NCBI GenBank assembly: GCA_012799115.1
Contig: JAAZLY010000113.1
Coordinates: 1 to 9,916 of the forward strand
From: Bacillota bacterium
GTDB lineage: Bacteria > Bacillota > Limnochordia > Darwinibacteriales > Darwinibacteriaceae
Length of the DNA: 9,916 bases
Direction: 5' to 3'
The notes under the pieces: model-generated
Databases searched by the model: none
Seen by the model: only the letters and a program-made list of their open reading frames with translations
What the model was told of the DNA's origin: nothing
Translations under genes and position numbers: made by a program
Shown: piece after piece, positions 1 through 5,868 of the stretch
Position numbering within the stretch: position 1 is the stretch's first letter
Layout: every line of letters starts with the position of its first letter

Positions 1-33
1 CTCATGAAGCTGAGCCACGAACTCGCCTTGCAT
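1..33 (-). CDS. Possible start of a downstream gene, cut by the left edge
   Basis: On the minus strand an ATG at 33-31 opens a frame that stays open to base 1, reading MQGEFVAQLHE. A GGGAG ribosome-binding-like sequence at 47-43 lies 9 bases upstream, which is good spacing. An in-frame ATG at 42-40 is an alternative but would sit almost on that site. An in-frame stop at 63-61 limits the frame upstream. The gene would follow the terminator at 117-140, so it would need its own promoter in 60-116, and none is convincing there. Eleven residues are too few to assign a family. The plus strand also has an open frame ending with TGA at 52-54, so direction is not certain. Confidence 0.3.
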   Translation of the reverse strand, partial: MQGEFVAQLHE

Positions 34-116
34 AGGCAACATCTCCCTTATTGAACTTACCTAGGACTTCTTGTTTCAATCTCCATCTCCTCCATTACAC
101 CTGAATTCATGGCGCG

Positions 117-140
117 AAAAAGCCCCACGTATGTGGGGCT
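117..140 (-). terminator. Rho-independent terminator of the small lipoprotein gene
   Basis: On the minus strand a perfect 8-bp stem (AGCCCCAC / GTGGGGCT) with a 4-base loop ATAC ends in a run of five T, counting the last stem base, then CGCGCC. It starts 14 bases after the stop codon of the lipoprotein gene and is oriented for it. Confidence 0.85.
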
Positions 141-154
141 AGAGATCTCCTATT

Positions 155-523
155 CTACTTCTTGTCAAGCTTGATGGAAATTGTAATATCCTTCTTACCT
201 ACCGCAGGGATCGTTACTTTGACACCAGTCTTTTTGCCATCTTCAACGATGTCTTCAAGCTCCTGCTTCTCAACTGCCTTGTTGTCCTTATCGGTTACTT
301 TAAGTTCAAAACTAGCTGCGTTGTACTCTTCGTCTGTTTCCTTAAACTTCAATTTTCTTTCAAAGTTAAGAGTATCCTTGGAGATTCTCTCGTTCTTTTG
401 AGTAACAAATACATCTTTCTCAAGGTCATACTTCACAGCAATGCCAAATGGCCAAATGACACAACCGGACAACAGAACAGCAGCTAACACAACAGCAGTA
501 AGTAATACTAGATTTCTTCTCAT
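155..523 (-). CDS. Small putative lipoprotein of unknown function
   Basis: This gene encodes 122 residues. The N-terminus is a lipoprotein signal: MRRN, a hydrophobic stretch at 5-18, then the lipobox LLSGC at 17-21, so Cys21 would be lipidated and the mature protein of about 102 residues anchored to a membrane. The mature part is rich in Lys, Glu and Asp. From about residue 50 it shows alternating hydrophobic/polar stretches (for example around 72-79, 101-105 and 112-118), suggesting a small beta-sandwich; an Ig-like fold is a guess. I do not recognise the family. The ATG start at 523 follows GGAGG at 539-535 with an 11-base spacer, slightly long but clear. It stands alone, between the DUF3798 operon terminator and its own terminator, and looks A+T-richer than its neighbours, partly because of its many Lys codons. 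A link to the transporters is not shown. Confidence 0.8.
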   Translation of the reverse strand: MRRNLVLLTAVVLAAVLLSGCVIWPFGIAVKYDLEKDVFVTQKNERISKDTLNFERKLKFKETDEEYNAASFELKVTDKDNKAVEKQELEDIVEDGKKTGVKVTIPAVGKKDITISIKLDKK

Positions 524-557
524 TTAAAAATACACCTCCAGTTTTTTTGAAACTCTA

Positions 558-578
558 CCACATGAGAGATCTCTGTGG
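558..578. repeat. Inverted repeat with nested palindrome, possible operator
   Basis: Arms CCACA (558-562) and TGTGG (574-578) flank an 11-base centre. Nested over the centre and the edge of the right arm is the perfect 10-base palindrome AGAGATCTCT at 565-574. It lies 35-55 bases upstream of the lipoprotein start codon, a position suited to an operator or a 5' leader hairpin. Function is inferred from symmetry and position only. Confidence 0.4.
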
Positions 579-666
579 GATTACTAAGAAAACACTAGGA
601 AATATTGCTTATCCCTAGCCTTTCGTAGCCACACCCCCTTCTCCCTTACGATACGGCCGGCATACT

Positions 667-678
667 TGCTAGCTAGCA
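667..678. repeat. Perfect 12-base palindrome, possible protein-binding site
   Basis: TGCTAGCTAGCA reads the same on both strands. It is flanked by GTATGC-like sequence on each side on the minus strand. It sits between the DUF3798 operon terminator and the lipoprotein gene, overlapping the only weak promoter-like pair in the gap. Confidence 0.4.
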
Positions 679-717
679 TACACCAGCCCATCAATCACAT
701 GTAAAATATTTCTGCAC

Positions 718-755
718 AAAATCAGAAACTCCTGCTACTATAGCAGAAGTTTCTG
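718..755 (-). terminator. Terminator of the DUF3798 transporter operon
   Basis: On the minus strand CAGAAACT-T-CTGCTA pairs with TAGCAG-G-AGTTTCTG around a TAG loop, giving a 15-bp stem if one U-G wobble (747 with 731) is allowed, followed by ATTTTG. On the plus strand the same position would be a C-A mismatch, so the hairpin is better formed in minus-strand RNA. It begins 51 bases after the stop codon of the last permease gene. The T tract is short. Confidence 0.75.
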
Positions 756-806
756 GGTTTGGGCGTAAATGGAAATCTTGTATCTTTAAGGATGCAGGAC
801 ACAATC

Positions 807-1886
807 TTACGCTGAAACATCCTCTTCCATGCTGGCCTTGACGAGAGACTTGCTTCGCCAAGCGTGAAGCGCCAAGCTGATGGCAATAATCCCATAGGCG
901 ACGAAGACTCTGAAATACTCACCCACTTGTGCACTGCCAAAGATTGCCTGACCTGCCGAGGGCGACACCACAAACAGCAGATGAAACAAGAACGTTCCCA
1001 TGAGAGCCTGGCCAATCGTGGCCCTTGTCACTGAGGCTCCTCCAATCAAGAGCGCTGCAATGGCGAATGTTCCTACCTGTTCATGGCTATTATAGGTGTT
1101 CAGTGTACCAATGTTTTGGAGGAAGATGATCTGCCCCCATGCAGCCAATACTGTAGAAAACACAATAGCCAAGACTCTGTTGCGATCCGTCTGGATCCCA
1201 GCCACGCCAGCAATGTGGCGGTCCTGACCGACAGCTCGAAAATCTTGTCCGAGCTTGGTCTTAAAGAAGGCCCAAATTGCTATGGCCAGCAAAGCAATAA
1301 TCAAGAAGGTCACAATGGGGATCTTTGTAAAGCCATACTGGATCGTCCAGATATTATCCAAAGCACCCCGTATCCTGGAAAGATTCACTGTATTCCTCAA
1401 TCCAGGGCTGGTTGAGATTCTCAGGGCCTCATTTTCAAAGGGAATGACTGTACCAACCAAGAACAAAAAGACGAACTGGTAGATACCATTGGCGAAGAAC
1501 CCCATGACCATACTTGTGATCATCTCTCGACCCTTGGCTTTGTTAAGCACTGTACCTGCCAACATACCGAAGACAACTGCCATCGGGGTTGCCAGGAGTG
1601 CGGTTAGAGCCAGCCCCCCTATTCCAGCCCACTCCCAGTGAGTAGACAGAATCAAGGCAATCTGCCCAGCCAAGGCTCCAAGCACGATGCCGAAGTTCAG
1701 ACCCATCCCGGCCACAACCGGAATAATCAGGGACAGAACCAAGAAGGAGTTTCGGGCCATTCTCTTCACAATCTCCATAAAGAGGAACTGACCTGGCATC
1801 TTGGCGTAATAGACACCGAGCAAACAGACGATGGCAAACAGGATCGGCACTGCATTCCTAGCGACAAATTTCTTCACATGACTCAC
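807..1886 (-). CDS. ABC importer permease, BPD_transp_2 family (DUF3798 system, second permease)
   Basis: This 359-residue polytopic inner-membrane protein has about 9-10 hydrophobic segments (roughly 12-28, 47-62, 64-80, 88-113, 124-147, 189-208, 238-257, 272-285, 289-306 and 326-342). Its RbsC/YufP-type cytoplasmic motif FRAVGQDRHIAGVAGI at 216-231 is the usual ATPase-contact region of this permease family, followed by the small-residue stretch ALLIGGAS at 278-285. At 59-66 it has AGMGLNFG in place of the DLSVG seen in ribose permeases. It would pair with the preceding permease to form a heterodimeric channel. The GTG start (1886-1884) overlaps the upstream stop by 4 bases (GTGA) and has GGAGG at 1900-1896, 9 bases away, so translation is probably coupled. 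The family is clear; the substrate is unknown. Confidence 0.9.
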   Translation of the reverse strand: MSHVKKFVARNAVPILFAIVCLLGVYYAKMPGQFLFMEIVKRMARNSFLVLSLIIPVVAGMGLNFGIVLGALAGQIALILSTHWEWAGIGGLALTALLATPMAVVFGMLAGTVLNKAKGREMITSMVMGFFANGIYQFVFLFLVGTVIPFENEALRISTSPGLRNTVNLSRIRGALDNIWTIQYGFTKIPIVTFLIIALLAIAIWAFFKTKLGQDFRAVGQDRHIAGVAGIQTDRNRVLAIVFSTVLAAWGQIIFLQNIGTLNTYNSHEQVGTFAIAALLIGGASVTRATIGQALMGTFLFHLLFVVSPSAGQAIFGSAQVGEYFRVFVAYGIIAISLALHAWRSKSLVKASMEEDVSA

Positions 1887-2929
1887 GCCTGCTCACCTCC
1901 GGTTACTCGAGTCAAGGCATACAAGATCATGCCATTACTTACAATCACACGGGCGATCTCGGAAATATTACCCTCAACGAGTTGGTTCGTCACTGGCATC
2001 GCCACTGTCAATAATGTTTGGAACAAGATAACTCCGATAATCGCGTTTACGACTTTCGCCTCCCGTGTCGAGGCGCCACCGATCAAGACTGCGGCTACCG
2101 CCGGAAACGCCGTCATCAAAGGACCATTGTAGAGCTGAGCAAATCCAAAGCTCTGCGCATATACCACATAACCGATAGCCGCCAGAACTGTGGAGAGTAC
2201 AATACCTACACTACGATAGGAGTTGATGTTCAGCCCCGACGCCACGGCAAAACGGGGATTGCGACCTACAACTTCCATGGCCACACCTGGTTTGCTCCTC
2301 AAGAACAGCCACAGTAAGAAAGCCAAGAGAGCATAAAACAAGAGTAGACCTGTAGGAACTGTGAGACCGAAAATCTGGAATGCCAAGAAATTGTTCAAGG
2401 TACCTCCGAAGGTGTCGACCAACGTTAATGTTACCCGTAAACCTTGACCTCCGACAGGCCAAATCAGAGCTGGATTTGAAAATGGTGCCATGAGCCAGAA
2501 GATGCACATGCCAGCTACCACCGAAAAACCCACATAGGTTCCGACCATCATTTCTTGTCCTGCAACTCTATTGAGCAGGAGTGAATACAAATAACCGGCA
2601 ATGGTTCCAAGGGGTATGGCTACCAAGAGTGCCACGAGAAAACCTCCAAATCCCATAAGAGAGTTTTCCATGGACACCAGTACACCAACCATACCTGCGA
2701 TAACCCCCACAGGCAAACCAAAGTTAAGACCAGCACCCGCCTGAATGGACGGTATCATAGCCAAGACGTAAATTCCGTTTTGGCCAATCCGCACGAGCGA
2801 GTCACTCAGCAAACCTGGAACACTAAGGTCAGTCCCTGCGGCCACAATAATTAGGGCCAGCAAGAAGACGGAAATGATCAGGCGGGGCAAGCCAAAGCCA
2901 TGGTAAATCTTAATTAGTCTGTCTTTCAC
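1883..2929 (-). CDS. ABC importer permease, BPD_transp_2 family (DUF3798 system, first permease)
   Basis: This 348-residue integral membrane permease has about 9-10 hydrophobic segments (near 16-32, 52-66, 72-88, 93-118, 128-147, 187-210, 238-258, 272-285, 293-311 and 324-340). The coupling-loop motif EVVGRNPRFAVASGL lies at 219-233 and AVLIGGAS at 280-287, both typical of the ribose/nucleoside/branched-chain amino-acid permease superfamily. GAGLNFG at 65-71 matches the equivalent GMGLNFG in the next permease. The sequences otherwise differ enough that the two are ancient paralogues, not a recent duplication. The GTG start at 2929-2927 lies inside the end of the ATPase gene (20-base overlap) and is preceded by GGAGG at 2943-2939 with a 9-base spacer. 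Its role is to move the unknown DUF3798-bound ligand across the membrane, driven by the upstream ATPase. Confidence 0.9.
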   Translation of the reverse strand: MKDRLIKIYHGFGLPRLIISVFLLALIIVAAGTDLSVPGLLSDSLVRIGQNGIYVLAMIPSIQAGAGLNFGLPVGVIAGMVGVLVSMENSLMGFGGFLVALLVAIPLGTIAGYLYSLLLNRVAGQEMMVGTYVGFSVVAGMCIFWLMAPFSNPALIWPVGGQGLRVTLTLVDTFGGTLNNFLAFQIFGLTVPTGLLLFYALLAFLLWLFLRSKPGVAMEVVGRNPRFAVASGLNINSYRSVGIVLSTVLAAIGYVVYAQSFGFAQLYNGPLMTAFPAVAAVLIGGASTREAKVVNAIIGVILFQTLLTVAMPVTNQLVEGNISEIARVIVSNGMILYALTRVTGGEQA

Positions 2930-4514
2930 CGATCCCCACCTCCTCTAAAGATTTTCCGGCCATGAGCAAGCCATACTCAACATCAGGTGCATCGGGTGCT
3001 AGAATACCAGACAGTTTTCCTTCGTAAATAATTGCGATGCGGTCACTGATACTGCGCAGTTCAGCCAGCTCACTAGAAGTGATCACTACGGTGACTCCCA
3101 TGCGGTTCAGCTCCACGATCAGCTCTAGGACCCTACTCTTTGCCCCTACGTCAATACCCCGCGTAGGTTCCGAGACAAAGAGCAGTTTGGGGTTTTGGGT
3201 GAAGGCCCTAGCAATACATACCTTTTGTTGGTTTCCTCCGCTCAGCCTGCGAACAATCTGTTCAGGTCCTGTGCAGCGAATATCAAATCTCTCAATCGAT
3301 TCTAGGGCATGGGCTGTTATTTGCTTCTGATCCTTTAGTTTCAGGGGACCTGGCTTCAGAAACTTTTCTTGGGTCTGCATGCTCGTAAGCACGATGTTAT
3401 TGGCGATGCTGTCCTCCAACACAAGACCAACACCGCGCCGGTCTTCCGAAACAAAAGCTAGGCCCAAGTTAAGGGCTTCTCGGGGATTATTGAGGGGCAC
3501 GTCTATTCCTTGGTAGCGAACTTGTCCCCGGCTCGTATAAAGCCCCATGACGCCATTAGCCAAGGCGATCTTTCCATGGCCGGCTAGACCTCCAATGCCA
3601 AGGATTTCCCCTTCATAGACATCCAGGTCAATCCCCCGTAGGCGCTCACCGGGCATATCGACGGCCAAATCTCGGACTTCCAGAACCTTCGTCTTTGCCT
3701 TTTCCCTTTTTTCACTGCTGATTCGGCCTGATGTCTCAACCTTCCGGCCCACCATCAGTTCTGCCATCTGAGCAATGGTAAATTCGCCGGTCCGTCCGGA
3801 ACGAACGAGCTCGCCATCTTTTAGAATAGTAATATGGTTGGCCACCGCCATCACTTCGTCGAGGCGATGCGTAATAAAGAGAATACTAATTCCAGAGTCA
3901 GCTAGGCGCTGGACGACCGTTAAGAACTGTTCCGCCTCGCTCTCGGTGAGTACCGCAGTGGGTTCATCAAGTACCAACAGCTGCAAGTTCTCTTTATCAA
4001 TCTCCCGAGCGATCTCCACAAACTGCAGGTAACCAACGGGAAGTCCTGCCACGGGAACCCATTCATCAATGCTCATGCCTAATTTATCCAAAGCACTTCT
4101 GGCATCACTTGCCATCTTCTTGCGATTGAGGGTCTCCATCTTTCTTCCCAACACTCGACTGAAGACGTTGGGTTTGGTGTCTTCCCTGTTGAGCTTGATG
4201 TTCTCAGTGACAGTAAATCCAGGAAGTAGCATGAACTCCTGATGAACCATGCCGATTCCCGCTTCAATGGCCGCCTTCGGCGAGTTGAAGGCAACACTAC
4301 TACCATTAATCAAAATGTCTCCGTCATAACCGCCTGTGTCAGTTATCACGGACATGCCAAAAAGAATGTTCATCAGGGTCGACTTGCCGGCACCATTTTC
4401 CCCCACCAAGCAATGAATCTCGCCCTTATTAACTGTAAGATTGATGTTATTAAGCACTTGATTACCATAAAAGGACTTGGAGATCGCCTTCATCTCCAAC
4501 ACAGGAACACTCAC
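2910..4514 (-). CDS. Tandem-domain ABC importer ATPase, RbsA/MglA type (DUF3798 system)
   Basis: This cytoplasmic ATPase has 534 residues, a little longer than the roughly 500 usual for RbsA-like proteins, with two nucleotide-binding domains. Domain 1 (about 5-260) has Walker A GENGAGKST at 38-46, Q-loop Gln92, a variant signature LPVGYLQFVEIA at 158-169, Walker B LLVLDEP at 179-185 and H-loop His216. Domain 2 (about 277-510) has a weak Walker A GGLAGHGKIA at 308-317 and a good signature LSGGNQQK at 424-431. Its Walker B Asp is replaced by Ser448 (FVSEPTRGIDVG) and its H-loop His by Ser, so site chemistry is likely asymmetric. GTG at 4514-4512 is preferred as start because GGAGG at 4527-4523 lies 8 bases upstream; the GTG at 4523 would overlap that site. 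It follows the DUF3798 gene after a hairpin and overlaps the first permease gene. Typical name: sugar-type ABC transporter ATP-binding protein; the substrate need not be a sugar. Confidence 0.92.
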   Translation of the reverse strand: MSVPVLEMKAISKSFYGNQVLNNINLTVNKGEIHCLVGENGAGKSTLMNILFGMSVITDTGGYDGDILINGSSVAFNSPKAAIEAGIGMVHQEFMLLPGFTVTENIKLNREDTKPNVFSRVLGRKMETLNRKKMASDARSALDKLGMSIDEWVPVAGLPVGYLQFVEIAREIDKENLQLLVLDEPTAVLTESEAEQFLTVVQRLADSGISILFITHRLDEVMAVANHITILKDGELVRSGRTGEFTIAQMAELMVGRKVETSGRISSEKREKAKTKVLEVRDLAVDMPGERLRGIDLDVYEGEILGIGGLAGHGKIALANGVMGLYTSRGQVRYQGIDVPLNNPREALNLGLAFVSEDRRGVGLVLEDSIANNIVLTSMQTQEKFLKPGPLKLKDQKQITAHALESIERFDIRCTGPEQIVRRLSGGNQQKVCIARAFTQNPKLLFVSEPTRGIDVGAKSRVLELIVELNRMGVTVVITSSELAELRSISDRIAIIYEGKLSGILAPDAPDVEYGLLMAGKSLEEVGIGERQTN

Positions 4515-4522
4515 ATTCAACA

Positions 4523-4527
4523 CCTCC
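4523..4527 (-). promoter_or_regulatory. Ribosome binding site that sets the ATPase start
   Basis: GGAGG on the minus strand, 8 bases before GTG at 4514-4512. It overlaps the alternative GTG at 4523-4521, which is therefore unlikely to be used. Confidence 0.75.
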
Positions 4528-4550
4528 CACTTTCTACCACATCAAGAAAA

Positions 4551-4590
4551 GTGCGGAGACCCGCCCTCGGAGAGGGCGAGAGCTCCGCAT
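4551..4590 (-). promoter_or_regulatory. Two-tier hairpin between binding-protein and ATPase genes
   Basis: An outer stem GCGGAG/CTCCGC (4588-4583 with 4558-4553, extended by one A-T pair) encloses an inner 7-bp stem CGCCCTC/GAGGGCG (4578-4572 with 4568-4562) with a 3-base loop. On the minus strand it is followed by ACTTTTC, a poor T tract. It begins 26 bases after the DUF3798 stop codon and ends 37 bases before the ATPase start. In ABC importer operons such structures commonly allow partial termination or protect the upstream mRNA so that the binding protein is made in excess. That role here is inferred. Confidence 0.65.
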
Positions 4591-4615
4591 TTCTAGGCTT
4601 CAATTGTAGTGGTTC

Positions 4616-5716
4616 TTAGAAAATTACCGAGTCAGCAATTACGAGGTAGAAATTGGCACCATCTTTATAACGATTAAGCGATAGCTTAATACCAGTTGCA
4701 TCAAAGACAGCTTTTTCCACTGCAGCCTGGTCAGATAGGTCTAGGCCATTTTGGATATTCTGTATTGCGAGTTCAACACCGGCCTCTACAAAGACCATGT
4801 TAATTGGGGCGACCCAGGTTGCCATACGACCAGAATTGCCACGTTCGGCAACTTTGAGACCGATTTGCTCGATGATGTAGTCAACATCACCCTTGCGATC
4901 TTCAGAAATCTCGATTCCTAGAGCACCTGGATAGCCATGGAATGGGCTTGGGCAGCACTGCTCTGGGAAAATGATTCCTGCGTCTAACGAAGCGCTAATC
5001 GCTGGCTCCATCATAGCACAGTTGGTACCAAAGAAAGCAATGTCTTTGCCATGCAAAGCGGCTTGGCGAGGAATGTCCTCGAGGATGAACTGCTGCGTTC
5101 CGGGGATACCCGCATCACCCATGGGGTCTGGAGCAGTTACGTCAATCAGTTCAATACCAAGTCTCGCTGCTTCTTCCTTCATGTTGTTGTAACGTACAGC
5201 GAGAAGTTCCATGGACATATGGCGTGGGAAGGAATAATGGAGAATCTTCTTAGCACCCATTTGATGGGCGATTTGTACAATATTTCCTCCACGACGCTCT
5301 TGGTCGGACTCCATAGCAAAGTCTGCAACACCGGCAATCATGTCGGGATCTTCGTGGGGAAGGCCCATAATGAGTACCATATCATCGCGCATTTCACGAA
5401 TCGTGTTAAAAGCAGCAGTAGTGCCTGGAACTGCTTGGCATACTACAATGGCCTTGATCTGTGGATCCATGGCAAATTGTAGAATCTGACCAATTACGGT
5501 TTCTTGTTCCTGCATGAAGTTGTCAGGATAGGTTACGTGTTCGATGGAACCTGGATAGCGAGCAACCATCTTTAGTGCGGCTTGGTATTCCTCTTCACCT
5601 TGGGAAACTGTACCTGTCACAATCCCAATTTTGAAGGGTAACTCGGCTGCCTGAGTGACACCAATAATTCCAAAAACTAAGACCAAGACTAAAACCAAAC
5701 TCAGCTTTCTCTTCAC
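4616..5716 (-). CDS. DUF3798 family exported solute-binding protein of an ABC importer
   Basis: The 366-residue product has a type I signal peptide: KRK at 2-4, a Leu/Val-rich core at 5-20, and a likely cut after Ala23 (TQA/A). There is no lipobox Cys, so the mature protein would be free outside the cytoplasmic membrane. The rest reads as a two-lobed periplasmic-binding fold: strand-loop KIGIVTGTVSQGEEEY at 29-44, then HVTYPDNFMQEQET at 60-73, IVVCQAVPGTT at 90-100, GLPHEDPD at 118-125, ILHYSFPRHM at 158-167, FFGTNCAMMEPA at 228-239 and EQCCPSPFHGYPG at 252-264. I recognise these as features of Pfam DUF3798, whose ligand I do not know. GTG at 5716-5714 is chosen because GGAGG at 5729-5725 is 8 bases upstream and the signal peptide starts there; longer in-frame starts up to 5776 add a charged leader with no purpose. 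It is first in a four-gene importer operon, which argues for a ligand-binding role. Confidence 0.87.
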   Translation of the reverse strand: MKRKLSLVLVLVLVFGIIGVTQAAELPFKIGIVTGTVSQGEEEYQAALKMVARYPGSIEHVTYPDNFMQEQETVIGQILQFAMDPQIKAIVVCQAVPGTTAAFNTIREMRDDMVLIMGLPHEDPDMIAGVADFAMESDQERRGGNIVQIAHQMGAKKILHYSFPRHMSMELLAVRYNNMKEEAARLGIELIDVTAPDPMGDAGIPGTQQFILEDIPRQAALHGKDIAFFGTNCAMMEPAISASLDAGIIFPEQCCPSPFHGYPGALGIEISEDRKGDVDYIIEQIGLKVAERGNSGRMATWVAPINMVFVEAGVELAIQNIQNGLDLSDQAAVEKAVFDATGIKLSLNRYKDGANFYLVIADSVIF

Positions 5717-5724
5717 GCTTTCTT

Positions 5725-5729
5725 CCTCC
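5725..5729 (-). promoter_or_regulatory. Ribosome binding site that sets the DUF3798 start
   Basis: GGAGG on the minus strand, 8 bases before GTG at 5716-5714. It excludes the in-frame ATG codons at 5731 (overlapping it) and 5755 and the longer start at 5776 as the main start. Confidence 0.8.
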
Positions 5730-5756
5730 ATTCTCTTATTTCTTGCTGGGGACATT

Positions 5757-5787
5757 ATTCTACGAATTACACGCAAATTCCTTCCAA
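5757..5787 (-). promoter_or_regulatory. Weak candidate promoter of the DUF3798 operon
   Basis: On the minus strand TTGGAA (5787-5782) is followed after 19 bases by TAGAAT (5762-5757). The -10-like element matches the sigma-A consensus at five of six bases, but the spacing is longer than the ideal 17. It lies between the upstream terminator and the DUF3798 ribosome binding site, the only place a promoter for this operon could be, and would give a leader of roughly 20-30 bases before the ribosome binding site. Confidence 0.3.
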
Positions 5788-5837
5788 ACAGACAAAAATG
5801 AGCAAAAAAGGTGGAGACCAGTGTTGGAATAAATGAG

Positions 5838-5860
5838 AAAAGCCGCTACCAGCGGCTTTT
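5838..5860 (-). terminator. Terminator after the ABC exporter gene
   Basis: A perfect 10-bp inverted repeat AAAAGCCGCT / AGCGGCTTTT with a 3-base loop begins 8 bases after the exporter stop codon and is followed by CTCATTTATT. It separates the nucleoside-importer/exporter unit from the DUF3798 operon. The symmetric A and T runs would let it work on either strand, but no plus-strand gene ends here. Confidence 0.8.
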
Positions 5861-5868
5861 CTGAGATA

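Larger units (their letters stand above)
524..722. other. Intergenic gap upstream of the lipoprotein gene, with two palindromes
   Basis: Together with the terminator to its right this is the longest non-coding stretch in the window. It should hold the promoter of the lipoprotein gene, but no hexamer pair matches well. The best minus-strand pair is TTTACA followed after 17-19 bases by TGTATG or TATGCT, around 708-678, and it is weak. Two symmetric sequences at 558-578 and 667-678 are listed separately. No riboswitch-like conserved structure or credible gene was recognised. Confidence 0.6.

Noticed and set aside
162..401. 79-codon Ser-rich frame on the plus strand
   Set aside because: It is the reverse complement of the Lys/Glu-rich lipoprotein gene, which explains its Ser/Leu composition.
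584..691. 35-codon minus-strand frame (MGWCMLASKYAG...) in the intergenic gap
   Set aside because: There is no ribosome binding site before the ATG, no signal or family feature, and it covers the palindrome region; a chance frame is more likely.
722..1015. 97-codon minus-strand frame overlapping the last permease gene
   Set aside because: It is out of frame inside the permease coding region and runs into the terminator hairpin, with a Cys/Arg/Ser-rich composition typical of a shadow frame.
1638..2132. 164-codon open frame on the plus strand
   Set aside because: It lies wholly antisense across the junction of the two DUF3798-system permeases, encodes a low-complexity polar Gln/Asn/His-rich start and has no family resemblance.
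5051..5482. 143-codon open frame on the plus strand
   Set aside because: It is antisense to the DUF3798 gene, which has a signal peptide, strong ribosome binding site and operon context; the antisense product resembles nothing.
5717..5776. N-terminal extension of the DUF3798 protein from upstream in-frame starts
   Set aside because: The extension is charged and precedes a complete signal peptide, and the GGAGG site points to the GTG at 5716.
5777..5837. Possible riboswitch or leader element upstream of the DUF3798 gene
   Set aside because: The stretch between the terminator and the candidate promoter is only about 50 bases with no stable stem or recognised conserved core.
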